From contig OW240912.1 of the NCBI GenBank assembly GCA_933207985.1, forward strand, positions 256,851,138 to 256,915,137: a stretch of DNA of 64,000 nt, written 5' to 3'. This DNA is from Pelobates cultripes. Its lineage: Eukaryota; Chordata; Amphibia; Anura; Pelobatidae. Positions within the stretch are counted from its first letter, which is position 1. Every line of letters starts with the position of its first letter. A program made the translations under genes and the position numbers. The notes below the pieces were generated by a model that searched no databases, was not told the DNA's origin, and saw only the letters and a list, made by a program, of their open reading frames with translations. Below are positions 55,571 through 64,000 of this stretch, piece by piece.

Positions 55571-56406
55571 CTAGTTGTTCCACCACTGACAAAAATATAG
55601 TTTCCATACTTTATGCAATACTGAACACTGCTAAAGATATTGTATTGTAAGCTAAGTACTTCAGGCAGTGAAGTACATGATCTTAATATTCAAATAATAA
55701 TTGTATGTCTTTACATTTATTTAGCCTTAAAATATTAACCTCTTCCATTAATGAATCAAGTTCTTTTGTGGAGGCATTGAGCATGTCATCTGTGAATCTA
55801 ATTGGACAGTGATAAAATGTATATTCTTTATGATTTGTCAACATATTGTTCTCAAATACTCAACTATAAAGTATGAAATAGACCGTATCTAATTAGGTTT
55901 AATTATGCAAAGTAATCAAATTAGCATTATATTAATAATCATTATAGATACATTTAACATCTGTTGATTCAAATCGAGAAAATATGTACTTAATCTTGGT
56001 GTGATTTTGTGCTGACTTAAACACCGAAAACATAATACAGCATATGTTAATTAACCAATTAATTCATACAAAGTGTATATTTAATGGAGAATAGTAGCAT
56101 GTTTGATGCTTTTACTTTCCTAATAAATAAAAAATGTCTTGACAGTGCACAAAGTAACTAAACCACAAAAAATTAACAATCTAAAGCTCCAGGACACAAC
56201 TCATTTAATTTTATGTATGATTTTAAATATAATATTTAATGTATATTTTTGAAGGCCATGTTGATGAAAATACCTACCATAATTACTGGCAAGTGACAAT
56301 TTCTCTGATTATCTTTCTCTCTACTCCAATGTCAGTTTTCATATGGCAAGTAAACCCATTCCTTTGCTGGGTATTGATAAGGTCCTTCTACATAGGACAG
56401 GAGGTT
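55571..56406. other. Gene-free AT-rich spacer
   Basis: No coding, RNA or repeat signal recognised. Confidence 0.45.
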
Positions 56407-57417
56407 TGTTAAAGAGGTTGCCCAACTCCCTTATTGTACAGTAGTTTGGAGAATCACCGCACACCCCAATTGTGCCTATTGGCACTGTAAACATTGGTTC
56501 TTCGAACTCCTGAACAGTCTAAGTGGCCGCCATTCGACATTCGAACACGTGGTGGCAGCCATCTTGTTCACATGGACTAAAACCGCGAATAGACTTCAGG
56601 GGGACTTAGCTGCAAATGCCCTGGAACTATTTTCGGCATGAAAACCTCGCGGTTCCCGGTTGGTCTACCAGCGGCACTTAGCAGTAAATCTATGGATCTG
56701 TTTTGGGCATGAAATCCTGGGTTCGCATGAGCAAAAATATAACGTCCATAAAATTTCTGAAACTCTGATCTGGGTGATTTTTGGATATGTTCACCCAGAG
56801 CTATCAGGGCACGTAAGATTTATGTTATGTTTTGGGGTGTTTTCTAGACTTTGTATAAATGTGTGTTTTCTTCTGCCTGTGGATAATTAGGTTTATGCCT
56901 TAACTACCTTAATTATATCACAGGCAGAGGGGAGGGATTGTTTAATGTATGTGGGAGTGTCGGACATTGTTATACTGTTCTTACTGGTCTGTAGAGTTTG
57001 TAATGCGGTGTTCAAACAGGTCCAGGGGGTGTGCCTCTGGCCTGAGGAATTGTATATAAGCCAACCTGTACCAATAAAGTTTCAGACTTGTTCTACCCTT
57101 CATGAAGTTTCGGCTCATGTTTGGGGGATTGGAGAACTACCTACACTATGGGGATTGTTATAATCACTATACTCCCTAGAGTATAACCACTAAGCTCTTG
57201 TAAGAGCTTGTTCCTGTTCCTGCTCTCTGGCTTAAGAGAGGTCTACTTACTGGAAGCTGGATCCTGGTCTTGGGAAGACGGCGAGAACCCAACCAAGCTG
57301 TAGCGGTTCATGGGTTCTGCGGTGGTTATGGTGTCTAGTGGAGTGCTTGGAGACCGCGGAAAGTACTAGGAGCATCCGTCAACGGAGGTACCCAGAGGTG
57401 CCAGGCGATCCATTACA
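56407..57417 (+). repeat. Probable solo LTR related to the Gmr1-like LTR type
   Basis: Starts near TGTTAAAG (56407) and ends near CATTACA (57417). It has a GTGGATAATTAG...AATTATATCAC stem followed by AGAGGGGAGGGA (56927-56938), a TATA word GTATATAAG (57051) and AATAAAG (57072). Also contains GCAGCCATCTTG, a YY1-like word. No target duplication was found, so the ends are approximate. Confidence 0.55.
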
Positions 57418-57469
57418 ACCGCCACAGCAGAAGCCACTGTCCTGCATCCAAAAGGTAGGAAATAGGAGG

Positions 57470-57960
57470 GTGATATGTGTGCTATTGTGTGTCAGTCTAT
57501 GTATCTGAATGCATGTCTGTGTGTATGTGTGTGTATCTGTATGTCTATCTGTGTATCTCTATGTTTTTCAGTGTTTGTAGCTGCATGTCTTTGCATCTGT
57601 ATGTGTGTCAGTGTTTGTGTCTCTGCGTAGCTGTATGTGTGTACCTGTGTGTCTGTGTTTATGCATGTGTGTCATTGTGTGTGCATGTGTCTCTGTGTAT
57701 CTGTCTGTCGGTGTATATTTGTGTGTCTTCATATCTGCATGTGTGTATCTGTATGAGTGTCAGTGTGTGTATCACCAACAATGCACACAAATACATCTCT
57801 TCATTCAAATGTCAACACTACATACAAATACACCTCTGTATTTAAACACCAACATTATATAAAATCATACCACTGCATTTAAAAATCCCACTACACACAA
57901 ATGCATGCCTATATTTAAAAGTCAACACTACATACAAACACACCCCTTCATTCACTCACT
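57470..57960. repeat. TG-rich then CA-rich degenerate minisatellites
   Basis: 57477-57770 is built of TGTGTATCTGTATG-like units. 57775-57960 has AACACTACATACAAA units about 60 bases apart. Confidence 0.75.
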
Positions 57961-58179
57961 CATATTCAAAAACATGTTTACATTCAAACACGCAAACACT
58001 GCTCGGTGCTAAAAACTAACCTGCAAGGATGGGCAAAAGGTAGAACCTCAGGAGGCAAAGTATTGTGGGAGTTGTACAACAGATGGGGATCTACCTTCTA
58101 GTCACACTTGCAATTGGGGGAATGGGGGGGTCAAAAATATACTTGCATAGGGCCCTATCTACGTTAGTTCCACCACTCT
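57961..58179. other. Spacer with possible hAT fragment
   Basis: AAAGTATTGTGGGAGTTGTA near 58059 resembles a common amphibian repeat. Nothing firm. Confidence 0.3.
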
Positions 58180-58412
58180 CTGGGCAGTTGTCTGTCTCTT
58201 GAGTTTATCCCCTATGAGCTAAACAACCAGGAAATAAGAGGACCAGTTGACTGATTGACAGGTGGCTGTAGCAAGGTTAATTTACAAAAGTACCAATTCT
58301 ATTGAACTCTGCACTTTTTATTAAATTAAAAAAAGGAAGACATACTCTTCACATATAAAGCACTTTAGCAAGCCAAATTGCTTTAGGTATTTGGAGTGTT
58401 TCTTTAATGTAT
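58180..58412. mobile_element. Right half of a TTAA-type MITE
   Basis: Similar to the right half of 14579-15071, with shared CTGCACTTTTT, ACACTCTTCACA-like and AGCAAGC words, and ends GGAGTGTTTCTTTAA. The left half is missing. Confidence 0.55.
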
Positions 58413-59346
58413 ATGTACTTACATATTCTTTTAATATTCTAGTGCTTTTGTGGGGGGAATTTGCATTGCATGCAGTCTCTTACAAAAATCCATAAATAGA
58501 GTAGAAAATTTAGCTTGGCAAACCCATTTTACCCAAAAAGTGAACTTTTTCCGGATGCCCGACTTTCAGGCGTATATTGGTTTTGCTTGCCAGGATTTTG
58601 ATACCAATAAAACTGAATCGAGAAACAAATTGGACAAATCAAAAGTGCACGAAAATGGACCAATCATTGCACTTAAAAATATATTGTAGTATAATAGTAT
58701 TGATATATTTTGCAGTACACTGTTAGGAGCATTTTCCCACTATTTGGTTCACAAATCGTTTGAGAAAAAGTAACCAATAGTGGAAAAGACAAGAAGAGTC
58801 AACACATTTCTCTATAAAACAAATTTCTCGTATTATTTATATAGTATGTATTGATAGATTTTATTTTTTTACAGCTTCTCCTCCCCTTACTCATTTAGTG
58901 ACTTGCCATCACAACTTTTTTTCTCTTCAATTGCCTCTTTTTTTGGCACCACGAGGGAATTTAGAATCACTTATCAAAATGAACATGCTCAGCCATTGGC
59001 ATTTCGGTTGACATCTGCTTTGTGTAAAATGTGTTTCAGAGTTCAGGAATCAGCTGATCATCACAAATTGAAGAAAGAATCTCCAAGGCTAAAACAGAGA
59101 ATTTGTCAATTTGTTATTTTGTCATGGCTACTATATATGGCTATACAGTATTTGTTATTCTATGCAAATATTTCAGAATCTGAAGTATTGCAACATAAGG
59201 CCATATAACCTCTAAAATCCTCACACTTCCTGCAACAACGCAATAGAGCATTTCAATTAGGCAAGTTTCTATGCTTTAATTTTTATAATAGCAATCTACA
59301 ATCAAAAATGTTACGTCATGCATAACAAAACACTAGGTAGTGCAGG
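58413..59346. other. Gene-free spacer
   Basis: Two short plus-strand frames (58450-58689, 58903-59208) match no family I know and have no support. Confidence 0.4.
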
Positions 59347-59430
59347 GTTTAACCCCTTAAGGACCAAACTTCTGGAATAAAAGGGAATCATGACATGTCA
59401 CACATGTCATGTGTCCTTAAGGGGTTAAAT
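59347..59430. mobile_element. Small palindromic MITE
   Basis: TTTAACCCCTTAAGGAC at 59348-59364 and complement at 59413-59429, with an inner ACATGTCACACATGTCATGT palindromic part. This 80-base form is very common in frog genomes. Confidence 0.75.
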
Positions 59431-59902
59431 TTATAATATGCTCAAACATCAGAAGCAATGTAAGATTACAGTAGTGCTTTATAAATAAAAAGTCAAGGAG
59501 ATTAAAAAAACAAATGCAATTAAATAATTTACTAAAATAGCTAATTGAAGGTGTTGTTTAATAGAAGAAAATGAAAACAGGCATTCCTGTTACATTCTAT
59601 AACTGGAAATTCCTCAAGATCTTTGAACCATATGTGGTAAAAACATCTACATTTGAAATCAGCAATCACATGACAAGTGGGGACAGATGATTGGCACCTC
59701 TGTTGCTGGAGAAAGTGTGATAGAAAGGAGAGCTTAGCTAATAAATAAAACATGTATCAGCATGATCCAGTTCTGAGGGGAGAGAAGCTGAATAATTAAC
59801 ATTAGATTTTGTTTTCTTTATTTGTTCTAGGTGTTTTGTGCAATATTTGATTTATATTTGTTACTCAGCAGGAAAACCACACTGATTCCAAATGTATACA
59901 CA

Positions 59903-59936
<34 letters not shown>

Positions 59937-60412
59937 ATCTTAGTCTATGAATTATGCATAGCAGGCACATATACATAAACACATATACATGTAGGCATTT
60001 TTTAAATAAAACCTAGACTATGTAAATAGTGTAAAGATCAAGAGAAAGTGAGCAACCCCAATAATGTGAGTATTCCCAGTGCAGCAGGATTAGAATATAA
60101 AGGTGCACACTCCCCCTTTAAAAAAAAAGACACAATAGGGAAAAAAAGCATGAACACTGTGCAGAGAACTAACCCACCAAAAATCATGACACTTGCTTGT
60201 ATAAAATATTGTTTAAAACCCAGAGTCTGGTTATAACAGCATATAACATAAAACAGCATGCTGGTAACATTCACCATTGCATCAATGTCAACGCTTTCCA
60301 TTCTCTCCTGCTCTGTAAACTTGGCCTGGAGTAACTGAGAACAGCCACTTGTGTCAGTCTCCCACATGGCTTGAGCAGGAATCACAGGATACTTACATGT
60401 ACAGACGTACTA
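59431..60412. other. Gene-free spacer with TCTA microsatellite
   Basis: (TCTG)n(TCTA)n at 59904-59935. A 115-codon minus-strand frame at 60038-60385 matches nothing I can name; it has two hydrophobic segments (FYVICCYNQTLGF region and VMIFGGLVLCTVFMLFF) but no supporting context. Confidence 0.4.
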
Positions 60413-60420
60413 TGCTAAGG

Positions 60421-60560
60421 CGGCAGGGGTGTCAAACATGCGGCCCCCCAGATGTTGCTGAACTACAACTCCCATGATTCTTTCAATGAAACAGATAGCC
60501 AGGGAATCATGGGAGTTGTAGTTCAGCAACATCTGGGGGGCCGCATGTTTGACACCCCTG
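60421..60560. mobile_element. hAT-type palindromic MITE
   Basis: CAGGGGTGTCAAACATGCGG starts at 60424 and its complement ends at 60560. Arms of about 57 bases are exact by eye. TGCTAAGG occurs at 60413-60420 and 60561-60568 as an 8-bp target duplication, with three extra bases CGG at the left end. Confidence 0.85.
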
Positions 60561-60568
60561 TGCTAAGG

Positions 60569-61514
60569 TGTCTGTAAGGTGCCATAAAACCAACGTGTTT
60601 CATCTGGTAATCCAGACTTTCTCAGGATTATAGAGTTTCAAGGGTAAATGTCCTTACATATATATACTTTAACTCAAGCATGTTTCAACATTATGGATAC
60701 TCCTTATCGTTTTAAGGAGTCCATATGTGGATAACAAAACAAAAATATTTAATCTTTGTAAGTGTCAGAATTTTTGTGGGTTCGTTCTTTGTGCAGGTTT
60801 CATGCTTTTTTTTCTATGGGAATAACATACTTAAGAATATGCAGACATGGAGTAGTGTGTGAATGTCAGTCTACTGTTAAGGTCAGAGAAGGCCTATTGT
60901 GAGCCTTTCAGGTTGTCTCAGCAAATGATAGACATCACATACAATTATTAAATAAGCCTCATAAGAGCAGAACTAAAACAGAAAGTGAATATTTATTTAT
61001 TTTAAATTGTTCTGCTAAAATCAGTACACAGTGTATCCACTGGGGTAAGCACAGCTCAAATTCCAAATAACTGCAAATTGCACTGATTTTCACTACGTAG
61101 TTTTACAAATAACTTCAAAATGATAGTCAGCTTAATGCACACCATACGAGTACAAGGCTGGAGAGTGAAGACTGTCGAAGCTCTGGGAAAAAGAGTGTTG
61201 AACTGCTTTTTATAATGAAAAATGTGGATTCCTACATTAAAAATTAACATGTCAATGTTAAAGATAAATATATTTCTTTTTATTTAGATAAAGCACTATG
61301 TTTATGTATCTCAAAAAAAAAATGGTGATTATTTGATGATAATTTTAAAATGCTTAATTAAAAGTACAAAACATGCAAATTAATATGGGTGAAACACTTT
61401 TAAAGTGCAAAACTTGTGTGCTTATATATAAAGTGCAGCACTAATATGTGCTTGGCATCCAAATTGGAGAGAGGAGCTGCTGGAAACATAAGATAGTGTG
61501 TGCTGGGTCCCAGT
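60569..61514. other. Gene-free spacer
   Basis: AT-rich, nothing recognised. Confidence 0.4.
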
Positions 61515-61778
61515 TGCCCCCTCTACAATGTGAAACCCAATGGAAACTTGCCCAAAGCCACTGGGTCACAAGGGAATGTTATGTCCCCTTTCCTGGCTAC
61601 AGGTAAAACGCAGGGAAGGGGGAATACAATAAAAACTATTTGGCAAATATACATTTTTTAAAATAATCTTTTAAGTCATCTGCCCCCCCCTTCAATGTGA
61701 AACCCACTGTCAGTCTGCACAAAGGCACTGGACCACCATGGAGTGTAATGTCCACCTCCCTGGCCACAGGTAAAATGT
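61515..61778. repeat. Two diverged direct copies, about 165-bp unit
   Basis: CAATGTGAAACCCA at about 61527 and 61693, each followed by CACTGG-, AATGTTATGTCC/AATGTCC- and CACAGGTAAAA/TACAGGTAAAA-like words in the same order. Old tandem duplication. Confidence 0.55.
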
Positions 61779-61865
61779 TATGCAAGAATATCAGTACCAG
61801 TTATCAGTTATTGGCCCAAAAGGCCACCGATTATCGGTTTTCGGGCCTTAAAAATTAATATCTGA
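61779..61865. repeat. Short inverted-repeat element
   Basis: TTATTGGCCCAAAAGGCC near 61809 and GATTATCGG words form a weak fold-back resembling a common frog MITE. Confidence 0.35.
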
Positions 61866-63042
61866 GGATCCCGTATATATACATATATAACATACATAAG
61901 AACCAGCTCACTCACTCATTCACATAAACAGCAATTTCAAGTCTCACAGAATGTAATAGTTTTAATACAAAACACCTCGTCTAGGCACAAAATAATGGGG
62001 GTTTAGTTACAGTATATGATCATACATTGCATAAACCAGTGTCAATGTATCCCCCCATTCTTGGTAGGTCCTATTCTAGCAACCTAATTCCTGCTCTTAT
62101 TAGATGGCCTCGAAAAATTAAATACATAATAACGTATATGTATAATATTTATACAGATGTATTTAATACTTTAATCAAACTATTAAAAGAACAAAACAAA
62201 ACTTAAAATACAACTAATGTTCCCCTTTTGGATATAACTCACAATACATAATAGTGACTGTGTGCCACAACTGTGCTGTGGTTAGATCAGACCCTGATGT
62301 ACATGGAATCCAAAAAACACAGAAAAAGGAGGTTAATGCAGTTAACTATTATAACCACATCGATAAAAGCAATAAGGAGGAAATGGCTTCATACACTAAG
62401 GATGTTCACAGTAAGCTGTAGCTATAGCCCACAATTTCCAAACAGTTCCTTGTTACAATGTAAAGCCGTATTCAATTCACTGTCTTTGATATTTTAACAC
62501 ACTGTATCATTGTGGATATAATAAAGTTGTTAACTGGATTATATTTATGTGCACCATATTTATATGTATTTTACCCTATGTATATGTGTGTTGAGCACTG
62601 CACAAATAGCTAAACTGTGTTGTTACCTTTCTCATTATTGTGATTATCTTATGTAGAGTAAAGTTCCTTTTTATTCAATGAATTCATTTTCTATATAAAG
62701 CATTGGATTAGCAGAGTACGGCACCTGCTGTGTATGCTGCCTATGTCCCCAGTGCTTATGAGAAATATTAGATTGGACACAAAGCTTAAATATACTGCCT
62801 TACAATATGATTTGAAAATCATTTTTACTATATATTAATTATAATTTTTAATCTGAAAATGTACAGAAAGGCATGCACATAGATGAATAAAGATGTTGAC
62901 CTTTCTTGCATAAATGTCATGCTTAATATGTCAAGAATGAAATATACTTCATCTACAGTTAACAGTGTTAATCAGAATCCCATATGCGGCTTACATGTTT
63001 TATGGTATAAACACAGGAACTGCATTTGTGGTGGACAGATCT
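61866..63042. other. Gene-free spacer
   Basis: No recognised repeat, RNA or coding signal. Confidence 0.4.
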
Positions 63043-64000
63043 TCCTTTTTTTTTTTTTAAACTTTTTATTATTGATGTGGAATAAAACAAGGTCAGCAAT
63101 AACAGGTTATCCACACATTTTGAAAGTAAACGAACTGTTATAATTCATCAATAAAAAGAGAATATGTCATGGCATATAAAAATATAACATTATAACAGTT
63201 AAGAACTCTGCGGTTATGTATCCTCACTTCCTCACTCCTATACAAATCATTCTTAGCGTCATTCTTTTTCTCCAGGGAACCCACACTGTACACCCTCTTG
63301 TACCTTTCCATTAACACTCAGGAGCCCTTTATACCACTTTCACTCAATTGCCATTCATCGTCAAACATCTGTGAACTCTCGCTGTGATACACCCATGTAT
63401 CCATTCAGCCCCTAACAATTCAGACATTGACATTCTTTCTGTACCTTTACACAGTCACTACGCAGGCGCACCCCATCCTAAGCTACGACAGTCTACTGTC
63501 AGTTGCAAGCATAAACTGTGCACATTCTCTACACCCTCTAGCGACCAGCGAGGTATTACTATAAAACAATAAGCAGTGTCAGGGCTCCGGTCGCACACCA
63601 TGCCTGAAGCAATAATGCCTGTAGTCATAGACTATTTCAGATAAGGAATAAAATACCTCTCGAAATCTCTCACCCTGCGCATACATACGAAAAGTGCTAA
63701 TGCTACTCCTACCACCTTCATTCACAACACTCAGCGACCCCCATAGGCCACCTTAGAGTTGGCAACATAGCAAGAGATGACAGGCATGAAATATCAATCA
63801 GTTGGATGAAAAAGGTAAAAGAACTGTTAAGTAACTCAGAAAACTGGTACAAAAAAACCCAAAAACCTGAAATAAAAAAAAGACATATTGGGCATAATCC
63901 CTGTGGGACCTCTGTGAGGCATTGCAGGTAAGTAACTGTCCAGCAGTGGACCATCCTACAGAGAATTCAGTATGCGCTGCCTCCTCTTTGCCGCCTCCGC
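63043..64000 (-). mobile_element. 3' end of a LINE, minus orientation, running off the window
   Basis: The T-run at 63047-63060 followed by AACTTTTTATTATTGATG reads on the minus strand as a polyadenylation-like A-rich LINE tail. The following CT-rich, gene-free sequence fits a LINE 3' UTR. No RT is visible before the window ends, so assignment is by tail form only. Confidence 0.5.

Noticed and set aside
60038..60385. 115-codon minus-strand ORF with two hydrophobic segments
   Set aside because: It resembles a membrane-protein exon at a glance, but no family match and no splice context could be supported; left as spacer.

Overview
The window looks like anuran (frog) genomic DNA that is almost wholly transposable elements. 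The reasons are L1/Tx1-type LINEs, a Gmr1-type Ty3/Gypsy element, a Penelope-like element, Tc1/mariner copies, many non-autonomous hAT-type elements with 8-bp target duplications, TTAA-flanked MITEs and long TG/CA/TA tracts. I cannot name the species. No host protein-coding gene, tRNA, rRNA or CRISPR array is recognisable; every convincing coding stretch belongs to a mobile element.

Layout. 1-14266: two L1-clade LINE copies. Copy A (1-562 and 7441-9836) is split by a young, complete Gmr1-like LTR retrotransposon (563-7440, 5-bp target duplication GTATC). Copy B (9838-14266) carries a small retroposed insert. 14579-15071: TTAA-type MITE. 15186-19733: a hAT-like element holding a second hAT-like element (15940-18625), which itself holds a Tc1-type transposon (16416-17966). 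21032-34310: a retrovirus-like provirus with 1.6-kb LTRs, gag, pol and a fusion-protein-like env. Its integrase core is missing, and a nested pair of DNA transposons (29192-31470 with 30154-31339 inside) sits between pol and env. 35122-37560: a Tc1 element with an in-frame internal triplication. 40518-41387: a truncated LINE. 41530-42939: an inverted relative of the 15940 element. 43480-47396: decayed Tc1 copies split by a tail-to-tail pair of LTRs. 47830-49985: an LTR and another hAT-like element. 52184-52729: a long-armed MITE. 52846-55130: a decayed Penelope-like element. 56407-57417: a solo LTR. The rest to 64000 is repeat-poor spacer with small MITEs and a minus-strand LINE tail at the right edge.

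How the parts relate. The nesting gives relative ages: LINE A is older than the Gmr1-like insertion; hAT A is older than hAT B, which is older than the Tc1 copy; the provirus is older than the TA-flanked MITE, which is older than the hAT inside it. The most unusual items are: (1) the provirus pol has two retropepsin-like domains in tandem with the same internal spacing, the second keeping an aspartate but lacking T-G; (2) gag and pol overlap in the -1 frame with a TTTTTTA heptamer in the correct phase; (3) the Ty3/Gypsy element has integrase ahead of reverse transcriptase and a changed catalytic motif; (4) several different hAT-like elements share one internal GC-rich module with CTCGCGAG palindromes and an RFX X-box-like palindrome.
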